Below the pieces are notes generated by a model. That model did not search any database, had not been told where the DNA came from, and worked only from the letters and a program-made list of their open reading frames with translations. A DNA stretch of 64,000 bases from Streptomyces sp. ALI-76-A (GTDB taxonomy: Bacteria > Actinomycetota > Actinomycetes > Streptomycetales > Streptomycetaceae). Of the stretch, positions 54,485-63,261 are shown piece after piece. Position 1 is the stretch's first letter; every line of letters begins with the position of its first letter. A program made the translations under genes and the position numbers. The DNA lies in the NCBI RefSeq assembly GCF_030287445.1, contig NZ_JASVWB010000002.1:6138001-6202000 (forward strand), in the 5' to 3' direction.

Positions 54485-56310
54485 CGGTGACCGTCCTCGC
54501 TGTGCGTGGCCCACTCCAGGAGGCCGATGAACGCCCGGTTCAGCAGCGCCGAGTCCGCGGGCCTGAGGGGCCGCTGCGCCCGCAGCAGCGCCTGCCCGTA
54601 CAGGGACTCCGTGGCGGTGCCGATCAGTTCCGGGTCGCCGAGTGAACTGATCCGCCGGATCAGCGGGTTGAGATGGTTGAGCACCAGCCGCGCGCGCGGG
54701 GCGCTGCCGCGCAGCGAGCCGAGGATGCCCGCCCACAGGGCGTCGGCCTGCTCCTCGGCCTGGGCCCGGGCCTGCTCGTGCCGGGCCGCCCGGTCGTCCA
54801 GGTGCAGCGCGGGCACGGACAGCGGATGGAAGGCCCGCAGGACGACGTCACAGCCCAGGGGATCCAGCGTGGCCCGCGCGGTCGCCAGGAAGCCGGCCAG
54901 GGCCAACTCCTCGGCCGGGTCGACCGTGTCCAGGTGGGCGGTCACGGTGTCCGCGTCCAGCTCGGCGACCACCGTCCCCGGCCGCACCGACGGCAGCGCC
55001 TCGATCAGCTCGCTGTCGTACGTGTAGCCACCGTTGATCACCCCCACGCCCTGCGCGGACGCGATCGGCGCGACCTGCCGGTACTCCTCGACGGTCCGGG
55101 TGAAGTGCACCACCGGGTGCCGCTGCGCGAACTCCTCCAGGGACAGCTGCCCGTCCGTCGTCTCGAAGGGCAGCCACGGCAGCATCGTGCGCAGCATCTC
55201 CGGGTCGTGCCGGGCCAGCGACTTCACCCCCAGGTGGTGCACGGCCAGGAAGTCCGCCAGCCGTTCCGGGTCACCGGCCGCCAGGCCGGTCAGCCAGGAC
55301 CGGATCCGCTCGCCCAGCGCCTCCCGTACGGCGGCCAGTGTCTCGTCCTCGTAGAGGGACTCGCGCGAGGCAGTGGGCCGCAGGCTGTCGGTGTCCAGGA
55401 CGCAGCGCACGAAGAACGCCCAGTCCGGCAGCAGCTGTTCGCCCCGCTCGGTCAGCAGCATGCCCTTCAGATGCACGCGATGACCGGCCCGCTGCGCCGG
55501 GCTGACCGCCGACGGCAGGACGTACGCCACCCCCCGGATCCCGGCGACCGGCACGGCCAGGTCGATCGCGTCCAGCGGAGTGAACCCGAACTGGTCGTGG
55601 CAGTGCCGGGCCAGCGCCACCCGCCGGCCGGCCGGGCTCGGATACGCCCGGTCCCAGGGTGGGGGCAGATCGGTGACCGCCTCCTCGCCCACCCGCACGT
55701 CGTACGGCAGCAGCGAGCCGAAGTCCCGCGCCAGGGCCAGCACGCGCTCCTCGGTGAGCCACTCGCCGGCACCGGCCCGTGCCGTCAGATGCACGGTGGT
55801 GCCCGGTTCGGGGCGCGCCGAGTCGGGCAGCGTCCGCACGGTGTAGGAACCGTCGTCGCTCGCCGTCCACTCCACCGGCGGGGCGTCGGGGGTACGGGCG
55901 CTGCGGCTGACCACGCGGATCCGCTCGGCGACCACGAAGCAGGCGAGCAGCCCGATGCCGAACTGCCCGAGGAAGTCGGAGCGTGCCTCCTGGAGCCCGT
56001 CGGCCCGCTTGGAGCTGCGCCCGATGGTCGCCAGCAGGGTGTGCACGTCCGGCTCGCTGAGCCCCACGCCCGTGTCCTCGACACGCAGGGACCCGCCCTC
56101 GGCGTACAGCCGTACGCGGGCAGGGGCGTCGGGCTGCTCCGCCCGCCGGGCGGTGATCGCGTCGACCGCGTTCTGCAGCAGCTCGCGCAGGTAGACCTTG
56201 GGGCTGGAGTAGAGGTGATGGGAGAGCAGGTCCACCAGACCGCGCAGGTCGACCTGGAACGTGTGGGGTGACTGGGGTGCCTGGGATGACTGAGAGGTCT
56301 GGGAATCCAT
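54481..56310 (-). CDS. HSP90-family (HtpG-like) molecular chaperone
   Basis: A 609-residue GHKL ATPase of the HSP90 family, near the size of HtpG. The ATP pocket is intact: YLRELLQNAVDA (Glu43 catalytic, Asn47 magnesium), VEDTGVGLSEPDVH (Asp79), and FLGQFGIGLLACFVVAERI (lid). Middle-domain landmarks include HLKGMLLTERGEQLLPDWAFFVRC and TASRESLYEDETL (the TxSRExL motif with the catalytic-loop Arg). The C-terminal region is divergent and does not end in MEEVD. It is the first gene of a two-gene leftward operon with the TPR gene. No Shine-Dalgarno is visible before ATG 56310. Confidence 0.88.
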   Translation of the reverse strand: MDSQTSQSSQAPQSPHTFQVDLRGLVDLLSHHLYSSPKVYLRELLQNAVDAITARRAEQPDAPARVRLYAEGGSLRVEDTGVGLSEPDVHTLLATIGRSSKRADGLQEARSDFLGQFGIGLLACFVVAERIRVVSRSARTPDAPPVEWTASDDGSYTVRTLPDSARPEPGTTVHLTARAGAGEWLTEERVLALARDFGSLLPYDVRVGEEAVTDLPPPWDRAYPSPAGRRVALARHCHDQFGFTPLDAIDLAVPVAGIRGVAYVLPSAVSPAQRAGHRVHLKGMLLTERGEQLLPDWAFFVRCVLDTDSLRPTASRESLYEDETLAAVREALGERIRSWLTGLAAGDPERLADFLAVHHLGVKSLARHDPEMLRTMLPWLPFETTDGQLSLEEFAQRHPVVHFTRTVEEYRQVAPIASAQGVGVINGGYTYDSELIEALPSVRPGTVVAELDADTVTAHLDTVDPAEELALAGFLATARATLDPLGCDVVLRAFHPLSVPALHLDDRAARHEQARAQAEEQADALWAGILGSLRGSAPRARLVLNHLNPLIRRISSLGDPELIGTATESLYGQALLRAQRPLRPADSALLNRAFIGLLEWATHSEDGHR

Positions 56311-56455
56311 CGTCGCAGCGCCGGTGGGGGGACGGGCGACGGCGCGGGGTCGGGCGGTCCCGGGTGAGGTGACCGCGGAGGTGGGATGGCCGGCAACGGC
56401 AGCAGGACCGGGAGCAGGACCGGGAGCGCGTCATCCTAAGTCCCCAACCAGCCGT

Positions 56456-56484
56456 CTGACCAGGGGTTTCCCGGGACGTATACG
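56456..56484 (+). promoter_or_regulatory. candidate recG promoter
   Basis: CTGACC (56456-56461), 17 bases, TATACG (56479-56484). A start near 56491 would exclude the upstream ATG at 56488 and support ATG 56509 as the recG start. Confidence 0.4.
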
Positions 56485-56508
56485 GCAATGTCAGTGGTGT
56501 GGTGTGCA

Positions 56509-58728
56509 ATGGATCTCGTGCCCGCGCTGGAAGAACCACTGAAACAACCGCTCAAGTCAGTGCTCGGCCCCGCCACCGCGAAGGTGATGGCCGAGCATCT
56601 CGGCCTGCACTCCGTCGGCGACCTCCTGCACCACTACCCGCGCAGATACGAGGAGCGCGGCCAGCTCACCCACCTCGCCGACCTCCCCATGGACGAGCAC
56701 GTCACCGTGGTCGCCCAGGTCGCCGACGCCCGTCTGCACACCTTCGCCTCCGCCAAGGCGCCCCGCGGCAAGGGCCAGCGCCTGGAGGTCACGATCACGG
56801 ACGGCAGCGGCCGGATCCAGCTGGTCTTCTTCGGCAACGGCGTGCACAAGCCCCACAAGGAGCTCCTGCCGGGCACCCGCGCCCTCTTCGCGGGCAAGGT
56901 CTCCGTCTTCAACCGACGCCTGCAACTCGCGCACCCGGCATACGAGTTGCTGCGGGGCGAGTCCGAGGAGACGGTCGACACCTGGGCCGGCGCGCTCATC
57001 CCGCTCTACCCCGCCACCGCCAAGCTGGAGTCCTGGAAGATCGGCAAGGCGATCCAGACGGTGCTGCCCAGCGCCCAGGAAGCCGTCGACCCGCTCCCGG
57101 CCTCGCTGCGCGAGGGCCGTGGCCTGGTGTCCCTCCCGGAGGCCCTCCTCAAGATCCACCGCCCGCACACCAAGGCGGACGTCGAGGACGCCCGCGCCCG
57201 CCTCAAGTGGGACGAGGCCTTCGTCCTCCAGGTCGCCCTCGCCCGCCGCCGCCACGCCGACGCCCAACTGCCGGCGGTCCCGCGCAGACCGAAGCCGGAC
57301 GGCCTCCTGACGGCCTTCGACGCCCGTCTGCCCTTCACCCTCACCGACGGCCAGCGGAAGGTCTCCCGGGAGATCTTCGACGACCTGGCCACCGACCATC
57401 CGATGCACCGGCTGCTCCAGGGAGAGGTCGGTTCCGGGAAGACGATGGTCGCCCTGCGCGCCATGCTCGCCGTGGTCGACGCCGGCGGTCAGGCGGCCAT
57501 GCTCGCGCCCACCGAGGTGCTCGCCCAGCAGCACCACCGGTCGGTCGTCGAGATGATGGGCGAACTGGCCGAGGGCGGGATGCTCGGCGGTGCCGAGCAG
57601 GCCACCAAGGTGGTGCTGCTCACCGGGTCGATGGGGACCGCCGCCCGCCGGCAGGCGCTGCTCGACCTCGTCACCGGCGAGGCCGGGATCGTGATCGGCA
57701 CGCACGCGCTGATCGAGGACAAGGTGCAGTTCCACGACCTCGGGCTGGTCGTGGTGGACGAACAGCACCGGTTCGGCGTCGAGCAGCGTGACGCCCTGCG
57801 CGGAAAGGGCAAGCAGCCGCCGCACCTGCTCGTCATGACGGCCACGCCCATCCCGCGGACGGTCGCCATGACGGTCTTCGGCGACCTGGAGACCTCCGTC
57901 CTCGACCAGCTCCCCGCCGGCCGGTCCCCGATCGCCAGCCATGTCGTCCCGGCCGCCGACAAGCCGCACTTCCTGGCGCGGGCCTGGGACCGGGTGCGCG
58001 AGGAGGCGGAGAACGGCCACCAGGCGTACGTCGTCTGCCCCCGGATCGGGGACGAGGAGGACGATCCCAAGAAGGCGGCCAAGAAGAAGTCCCCCGAGGA
58101 CGAGGCCGAGAAGCGCCCGCCGCTCGCCGTCCTCGACGTCGCCGACCAGCTCGCCAAGGGGCCGCTCAGCGGCCTCGCGGTGGAGGTCCTGCACGGCCGG
58201 ATGCACCCCGACGACAAGGACGCGGTGATGCGCCGCTTCGCCGCCGGCGAGACCGACGTCCTGGTCGCCACCACGGTCATCGAGGTCGGCGTCAACGTCC
58301 CGAACGCCACCGCGATGGTGATCATGGACGCCGACCGCTTCGGCGTCTCCCAGCTGCACCAGCTCCGCGGCCGGGTGGGCCGTGGCTCGGCCGCCGGTCT
58401 GTGCCTCCTGGTGACCGAGATGGCCGAGGCGAGCCCCGCCCGCCAGCGGCTCAACGCGGTGGCCGCCACCCTCGACGGCTTCGAGCTCTCCCGGATCGAC
58501 CTCGAACAGCGCCGCGAGGGCGACGTCCTCGGCCAGGCCCAGTCGGGCACCCGCTCCTCGCTGCGGATGCTCGCCGTCATCGAGGACGAGGAGATCATCG
58601 CCGAGGCGCGGGAGGAGGCCACGGCGGTGGTCGCGGCCGATCCCGACCTGGAGCGCCTGCCGGGCCTGCGCACGGCCCTGGACGCCCTCCTGGACGAGGA
58701 GAGGGAGCAGTACCTGGACAAGGGCTAG
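56509..58728 (+). CDS. recG: ATP-dependent DNA helicase RecG
   Basis: A 739-residue superfamily 2 helicase that regresses stalled replication forks and branch-migrates Holliday junctions. The N-terminal wedge/OB domain (about 1-200) precedes the helicase motifs: Walker A GEVGSGKTMVAL, APTEVLAQQH, DEQH box VVVDEQHRFGV, MTATPIPRT, TTVIEVGVNVPNA and HQLRGRVGRG. A Lys/Glu/Asp-rich insert (DPKKAAKKKSPEDEAEK) between the helicase lobes is typical of actinobacterial RecG. An in-frame ATG at 56488 is an alternative start. The TAG stop is part of the CTAG end of the palindromic element. Confidence 0.95.
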   Translation: MDLVPALEEPLKQPLKSVLGPATAKVMAEHLGLHSVGDLLHHYPRRYEERGQLTHLADLPMDEHVTVVAQVADARLHTFASAKAPRGKGQRLEVTITDGSGRIQLVFFGNGVHKPHKELLPGTRALFAGKVSVFNRRLQLAHPAYELLRGESEETVDTWAGALIPLYPATAKLESWKIGKAIQTVLPSAQEAVDPLPASLREGRGLVSLPEALLKIHRPHTKADVEDARARLKWDEAFVLQVALARRRHADAQLPAVPRRPKPDGLLTAFDARLPFTLTDGQRKVSREIFDDLATDHPMHRLLQGEVGSGKTMVALRAMLAVVDAGGQAAMLAPTEVLAQQHHRSVVEMMGELAEGGMLGGAEQATKVVLLTGSMGTAARRQALLDLVTGEAGIVIGTHALIEDKVQFHDLGLVVVDEQHRFGVEQRDALRGKGKQPPHLLVMTATPIPRTVAMTVFGDLETSVLDQLPAGRSPIASHVVPAADKPHFLARAWDRVREEAENGHQAYVVCPRIGDEEDDPKKAAKKKSPEDEAEKRPPLAVLDVADQLAKGPLSGLAVEVLHGRMHPDDKDAVMRRFAAGETDVLVATTVIEVGVNVPNATAMVIMDADRFGVSQLHQLRGRVGRGSAAGLCLLVTEMAEASPARQRLNAVAATLDGFELSRIDLEQRREGDVLGQAQSGTRSSLRMLAVIEDEEIIAEAREEATAVVAADPDLERLPGLRTALDALLDEEREQYLDKG

Positions 58729-58893
58729 TGCCGTGGCAGGCAACGTTCGCCCCGTCGCGACGCCCGGCACGCACTCTCGCCGTACCGGCCGAAAGCCCAA
58801 GTACATCCAGTACGAGGGCTTCCGGCCGGCACGCCGAGAGCACGCACCGGACGCCGCTCCTTGACGGGCAAACGTTGCCTGCCGCGGCACTAG
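58725..58893. mobile_element. MITE-like long palindromic element at the recG stop codon
   Basis: The 169 bases begin and end with CTAG and are one long imperfect inverted repeat. The outer arms (58725-58747 and 58871-58893) match at 22 of 23 positions (CTAGTGCCGTGGCAGGCAAC on the left). Similarity continues inward past GGCCGAAAGCCC and its partner GGGCTTCCGGCC almost to the centre near 58815, with a few bases missing in the left arm. CTAG may be the duplicated target of an IS5-type transposase. There is no ORF. The left CTAG supplies the TAG stop of recG. RNA from it would fold into a very long hairpin. Confidence 0.65.
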
Positions 58894-59019
58894 AAGGCGC
58901 GGGCACTCAGGGGCGGGGCACAGGGCGGGCGCCCCGGACCCGCGGCCGTCCGCGCGAAGCGCCCCTCACCCCTGCCTGCCAGACTGGACCTGTCACCGCC
59001 CCTCGAACAAGGACCCCAG

Positions 59020-59607
59020 ATGACCCGCGTGATCGCCGGCGCGGCCGGCGGACGTCGCCTGGCCGTTCCACCGGGAACCGGCACCCGCCCGACCTCCGAC
59101 CGAGCACGTGAGGGTCTCTTCTCCACCTGGCAGTCCCTGCTCGGCGGCCCGCTGGACGGCGAACGCGTCCTCGACCTGTACGCGGGCTCCGGCGCCGTCG
59201 GCCTGGAGGCGCTGTCCCGCGGCGCCGGCCACACCCTGCTGGTCGAGGCCGACGCCCGCGCGGCCCGCACGATCCGGGAGAACGTGAAGGCCCTCGGCCT
59301 GCCGGGCGCCGAGGTGAGGGCGGGCAGAGCCGAGCAGATCGTCCGGACACAGCCGCCGGCGCACCCCTACGACCTCGCCTTTCTCGACCCGCCGTACGTT
59401 GTGTCGGACGACGATCTTCGGGAGATTCTGCTCACACTCCGTACGCAGGGGTGGCTCGCGGCCGAAGCCCTCGTCACCGTGGAGCGCAGCACCAGGGGCG
59501 GCGAATTCCGCTGGCCGCACGGCTTCGAAGCGATCCGGGCCCGTCGCTACGGCGAGGGAACGTTTTGGTACGGTCGCGCCGCCTCTACGTGCGAAGACGC
59601 ACGATGA
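59020..59607 (+). CDS. rsmD: 16S rRNA (guanine(966)-N2)-methyltransferase
   Basis: A 195-residue Rossmann-fold methyltransferase: RVIAGAAGGRRLAVPPG and RPTSDRAREGLFSTW at the N-terminus, SAM-binding VLDLYAGSGAVGLEALSRGA, and the catalytic motif LAFLDPPY. It methylates G966 of 16S rRNA. The ATG at 59020 follows AAGGA by six bases. It lies 27 bases upstream of coaD, a widely conserved pairing. Confidence 0.94.
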   Translation: MTRVIAGAAGGRRLAVPPGTGTRPTSDRAREGLFSTWQSLLGGPLDGERVLDLYAGSGAVGLEALSRGAGHTLLVEADARAARTIRENVKALGLPGAEVRAGRAEQIVRTQPPAHPYDLAFLDPPYVVSDDDLREILLTLRTQGWLAAEALVTVERSTRGGEFRWPHGFEAIRARRYGEGTFWYGRAASTCEDAR

Positions 59608-59633
59608 CCGGACCGGAGAGCGAGGGATCTCAA

Positions 59634-60113
59634 GTGCGCCGCGCCGTCTGTCCCGGGTCGTTCGACCCGATCACCAACGGACACCTCGACATCATTTCCC
59701 GCGCCTCCCGTCTGTACGACGAGGTCTATGTCGCGGTCATGATCAACAAATCCAAACGGGGCCTGTTCGAGATCGACGAGCGGATCGACCTGATCCGCCA
59801 GGTCACCGCCGAGTACGAGAACGTCCGGGTGGAGGCCTTCCACGGCCTCCTGGTCGACTTCTGCAAGGAGCGCGACATCCCGGCCATCGTCAAGGGTCTG
59901 CGCGCGGTCAGCGACTTCGACTACGAGCTCCAGATGGCCCAGATGAACAACGGCCTCTCGGGCGTGGAGACCCTCTTCGTCCCCACCAACCCCACCTACA
60001 GCTTCCTCTCCTCCTCCCTGGTCAAGGAGGTCGCGACCTGGGGCGGGGACGTCTCCCACCTTGTGCCGCCGCTCGTCCTCGCGGCCCTCGCCGAGCGGCT
60101 CCGTCAGGGCTGA
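59634..60113 (+). CDS. coaD: phosphopantetheine adenylyltransferase
   Basis: A 159-residue nucleotidyltransferase (E. coli CoaD is also 159) for the fourth step of coenzyme A synthesis. The N-terminus AVCPGSFDPITNGHLDII has the TxGH motif, and RAVSDFDYELQMAQMN and SFLSSSLVKEVA are typical. I chose the GTG at 59634 (GAGGGATCTCAA before it) because it starts at the conserved RRAVCPGSFDP; an ATG at 59604 overlapping rsmD would add ten residues. Confidence 0.94.
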   Translation: MRRAVCPGSFDPITNGHLDIISRASRLYDEVYVAVMINKSKRGLFEIDERIDLIRQVTAEYENVRVEAFHGLLVDFCKERDIPAIVKGLRAVSDFDYELQMAQMNNGLSGVETLFVPTNPTYSFLSSSLVKEVATWGGDVSHLVPPLVLAALAERLRQG

Positions 60114-60211
60114 GCCGCTGAGGGCCCGTCACCCGGTGTCCCCCGGTCGCCCCATGGCCGTACAGTCTTCCCGTCCGTCTCCAACACAGCTGTAGAGAGT
60201 GGCGAGCACAG

Positions 60212-61315
60212 GTGGACGTGCAGAAGAAGCTCGACGAGATCGTGGCCGCGGTCTCCGGTGCCCGGTCGATGCCCATGTCGGCCTCGTGCGTGGTCAACCG
60301 CGCCGACCTGCTCGCGATGCTCGAGGACGTACGCGAGGCCCTGCCCGGATCCCTCGCGCAGGCCCGGGAAGTGATCGGCGACCGCGAGCAGATGGTCGAG
60401 CAGGCCCGCCAGGAGGCCGAGCGGATCATCGGGCAGGCGCACGCCGAACGCGGCTCCCTCATCTCCGACACGGAGATCGCCCGTCGGTCCCAGGCCGAGG
60501 CCGACCGCATCCTCGCCGAGGCCCGCCAGGAGGCCGAGGAGATCCGCGCGGAGGCCGACGACTACGTCGACTCCAAGCTCGCCAACTTCGAGGTCGTCCT
60601 CACCAAGACCCTCGGCTCGGTCGGCCGCGGCCGCGAGAAGCTCCTCGGTACCGGCCCCGGCGTCGACGAGCAGGGGTACGAGGACGCGGACGCACCCGAG
60701 CGCAGCCACGACCCCGAGACCCTGCGCCGCACCGCCGACGAGTACGTCGACGTCAAGCTCGGTGCCTTCGAGGCCGTCCTCGCCAAGACCCTGGAGGCCG
60801 TCGGCCGGGGCCGGCAGAAGCTGCACGGCCGCATCGCCAGCGACGACCTCAGCTCCCTCGCCGACGACACCCTGCAGCACTCCAGCGACGCCGACTACCT
60901 GGCCGACCTGGTCGCCCTGGCCGAGGCGGACACCCCGGCCGCCCCCGCCGACCAGGGCGTACCGCACCAGTACGGCCAGCAGGACCCGCAGCCGGCGTAC
61001 GGCTACCAGCAGCAGGGTGCCGACCCCTACGCCGGCTACCAGCAGCAGTACGACGGCGGACAGGACGCCTACGGCTACCAGCAGCAGGCCGACCCGTACG
61101 CCTACCAGGGCTATGACGGCGGGCAGGGGGCCTACGACCCGCACCAGGCCCCGCAGCCGGTCCAGCAGGAGCACCAGGACCACCAGGACCACCGGAACCA
61201 GCAGGGATACGTCCCGCAGCAGGCGCACGCCCTCGACGAGACCAGCCTCTTCGACACCGGCATGATCAGCGCGGAGCAGCTGCGGGCCTATGAGCAGGGG
61301 CGCGGGAACGGCTGA
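60212..61315 (+). CDS. DivIVA-like coiled-coil protein with internal duplication and Gln/Tyr-rich tail
   Basis: A 367-residue soluble protein. Residues 1-115 are a helical coiled coil of the ATP-synthase b / DivIVA type (QARQEAERIIGQAHAERG). A segment YVDxKLxxFExVLxKTLxxVGRGRxKL occurs twice, at 118-145 and 178-205, sixty residues apart. Residues 240-335 are low-complexity, rich in Gln, Tyr, Gly and Asp (GYQQQ repeats). The C-terminus LDETSLFDTGMISAEQLRAYEQG is conserved-looking. A gene in this position is found in other streptomycetes. A role in cell division or envelope growth is a guess from the coiled coil. Confidence 0.75.
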   Translation: MDVQKKLDEIVAAVSGARSMPMSASCVVNRADLLAMLEDVREALPGSLAQAREVIGDREQMVEQARQEAERIIGQAHAERGSLISDTEIARRSQAEADRILAEARQEAEEIRAEADDYVDSKLANFEVVLTKTLGSVGRGREKLLGTGPGVDEQGYEDADAPERSHDPETLRRTADEYVDVKLGAFEAVLAKTLEAVGRGRQKLHGRIASDDLSSLADDTLQHSSDADYLADLVALAEADTPAAPADQGVPHQYGQQDPQPAYGYQQQGADPYAGYQQQYDGGQDAYGYQQQADPYAYQGYDGGQGAYDPHQAPQPVQQEHQDHQDHRNQQGYVPQQAHALDETSLFDTGMISAEQLRAYEQGRGNG

Positions 61316-61359
61316 ACCGCCGCCCGGAGCGGAAGCGCGGGCCGGGAGCACACACCGGA

Positions 61360-61389
61360 TTGGGCCGTGGGGGAAAGGTCCAGTATCCT
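61360..61389 (+). promoter_or_regulatory. promoter of the DUF177-rpmF-rnc operon
   Basis: TTGGGC (61360-61365), 18 bases, TATCCT (61384-61389). A start near 61396 leaves a leader of about 80 bases before the DUF177 gene. Confidence 0.5.
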
Positions 61390-61476
61390 GGCTCTTCGGT
61401 CGCGTGTACGTCCGCGATCAACGCTGCCCGGGAACACCGAAGGGCGGCGCCCCGAGTTCATAGATCGAAAGCAGGA

Positions 61477-62121
61477 ATGGCCCTGAACGCCCGCCTCGAC
61501 CACCGCAACCCCCTCGTGTTCGACACACACGAGCTGGGTCGGCGGCCTGGTGCGCTGCAGCGCCTGACCCGCACGATCGACGCCCCCAGGGATCTCGGGA
61601 TCCAGGGGGTCATCGGAGTGCCGCAAGGCGCCCCGGTGGAGCTCGAACTCCGCCTCGAGTCGGTCATGGAAGGTGTGCTTGTCACAGGCACCGCCCGTGC
61701 GGTGGCCGAGGGGGAGTGCGTAAGGTGTCTGGAGCCGGTCGAGCTGGAGCTCGACACGGACTTCCAGGAGATGTTCTCGTACCCTGACGCCGACGACCGT
61801 GGCCGCCCCAAGGCGGAACCGGTCGACGACGCCGAGGAAGACGAGGACAGGCTCTTTCTCGAGGACGGCTTGTTCGACCTCGAACCCGTGCTGCGTGATG
61901 CGGTGGTGCTCGCACTGCCGATGCAGCCGGTGTGCCGGGAAGACTGCCCAGGACTGTGCGCCCAGTGCGGCGCACGCCTTGCGGACGACCCGGAACACCA
62001 CCATGACGCCGTCGACATTCGTTGGGCGGCACTGCAGGGACTCGCCGGTTCACTCGGAGACGGCGAGAAGGACGAGATCAGCGGCGCCGAAGCTGGCGTC
62101 GACGAGAAGCAGGAGAAGTAG
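61477..62121 (+). CDS. DUF177 (YceD) family protein, rRNA-linked
   Basis: A 214-residue protein: [13 protein letters not shown] at the start, [28 protein letters not shown] in the core and a C-terminal four-cysteine cluster [13 protein letters not shown] that probably binds zinc. The family is encoded next to rpmF in most bacteria and is thought to take part in 23S rRNA accumulation or processing. GCAGGA immediately precedes the ATG at 61477. The stop is two bases from the rpmF start. The acidic C-terminal extension is disordered. Confidence 0.92.
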   Translation: MALNARLDHRNPLVFDTHELGRRPGALQRLTRTIDAPRDLGIQGVIGVPQGAPVELELRLESVMEGVLVTGTARAVAEGECVRCLEPVELELDTDFQEMFSYPDADDRGRPKAEPVDDAEEDEDRLFLEDGLFDLEPVLRDAVVLALPMQPVCREDCPGLCAQCGARLADDPEHHHDAVDIRWAALQGLAGSLGDGEKDEISGAEAGVDEKQEK

Positions 62122-62123
62122 CC

Positions 62124-62297
62124 GTGGCTGTTCCGAAGCGGAAGATGTCGCGCAGCAACACGCGCCACCGCCGGTCGCAGTGGAAGGCTGCGGTCCCCAC
62201 CCTGGTTGCGTGTGAGCGCTGCCACGAGCCCAAGCAGCAGCACATCGCGTGCCCGTCTTGCGGCACCTACAACAAGCGCCAGGTCCTCGAGGTCTGA
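62124..62297 (+). CDS. rpmF: 50S ribosomal protein L32
   Basis: A 57-residue L32: [20 protein letters not shown] at the N-terminus, then a zinc ribbon CERCHEP...[15 protein letters not shown]. The GTG at 62124 follows AGGAGAAG in the end of the DUF177 gene. Confidence 0.96.
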   Translation: MAVPKRKMSRSNTRHRRSQWKAAVPTLVACERCHEPKQQHIACPSCGTYNKRQVLEV

Positions 62298-62316
62298 GCG
62301 GCTGGTGAGAGGCACT

Positions 62317-63165
62317 GTGTCCACGCCCAAGAAGAACGCCGCCCGCGCCAGCGAGGGCGGCCCGGCGGACAACACGGCCTCGTCCCACACGCTGTTGGAA
62401 GGGCGGCTCGGGTACACACTCGAGTCCGCCCTTCTGGTGCGTGCGCTGACCCACCGCTCGTACGCATACGAGAACGGCGGTCTGCCGACCAACGAGCGTC
62501 TGGAGTTCCTCGGGGACTCCGTCCTCGGCCTCGTGGTCACGGACACGCTGTACCGCACCCACCCCGACCTGCCCGAAGGCCAGCTGGCCAAGTTGCGGGC
62601 CGCGGTGGTCAACTCGCGTGCGCTGGCGGAGGTCGGCCGCGGCCTCGAACTCGGCTCCTTCATCCGGCTCGGCCGCGGTGAAGAGGGCACGGGTGGCCGG
62701 GACAAGGCGTCCATCCTCGCCGACACCCTGGAAGCGGTGATCGGCGCGGTCTATCTCGACCAGGGGCTGGACTCGGCGGCGGAGCTCGTGCACCGTCTGT
62801 TCGACCCGTTGATCGAGAAGTCCTCCAACCTCGGAGCCGGCCTGGACTGGAAGACCAGTCTCCAGGAGCTCACCGCGACCGAAGGGCTCGGTGTTCCCGA
62901 GTACCTGGTCACGGAGACCGGCCCCGACCATGAGAAGACCTTCACTGCTGCCGCCCGCGTCGGAGGCGTCTCGTACGGCACCGGCACCGGCCGCAGCAAG
63001 AAGGAGGCGGAGCAGCAGGCCGCGGAATCCGCGTGGCGGTCCATCCGGGCCGCTGCGGACGAGCGCGCCGAGGCGGCGGTCGAGAAGGCCGCCGAGAAGG
63101 CTGCTGAGGAGGCCGTCGAGGCCCCCCAGGACGACGACGAGGGTCCGTCGTCCGTCTCCGCCTGA
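62317..63165 (+). CDS. rnc: ribonuclease III (AbsB)
   Basis: A 282-residue double-strand-specific endoribonuclease. The catalytic signature is [18 protein letters not shown] (about 64-81), the second metal site is [15 protein letters not shown], and a dsRNA-binding domain follows (about 180-250, ending [15 protein letters not shown]). A charged Ala/Glu tail ([18 protein letters not shown]) closes the protein. In S. coelicolor this gene is absB, a global regulator of antibiotic production. Start GTG 62317 has AGAGG four bases upstream; GTG 62305 is an alternative. It ends an operon with DUF177 and rpmF. Confidence 0.95.
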   Translation: MSTPKKNAARASEGGPADNTASSHTLLEGRLGYTLESALLVRALTHRSYAYENGGLPTNERLEFLGDSVLGLVVTDTLYRTHPDLPEGQLAKLRAAVVNSRALAEVGRGLELGSFIRLGRGEEGTGGRDKASILADTLEAVIGAVYLDQGLDSAAELVHRLFDPLIEKSSNLGAGLDWKTSLQELTATEGLGVPEYLVTETGPDHEKTFTAAARVGGVSYGTGTGRSKKEAEQQAAESAWRSIRAAADERAEAAVEKAAEKAAEEAVEAPQDDDEGPSSVSA

Positions 63166-63180
63166 CCGAACCAGCACATC

Positions 63181-63214
63181 CGAGCGCCCGTCCCCGCCGT
63201 GGGGCGGGCGCTCG
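63181..63214 (+). terminator. rnc terminator
   Basis: CGAGCGCCCG (63181-63190) with CGGGCGCTCG (63205-63214) plus an inner CCCC/GGGG extension gives a long stem 15 bases after the rnc stop. Confidence 0.85.
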
Positions 63215-63261
63215 GCTCATCTTTCCGTGACAGGCTCAGAGGTCCGTGACAGGGGAGCCCC

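Noticed and set aside
51476..56310. The HSP90/TPR pair as part of a transposon
   Set aside because: No transposase, inverted repeats or target duplication were seen at its borders; composition is like the rest of the chromosome.
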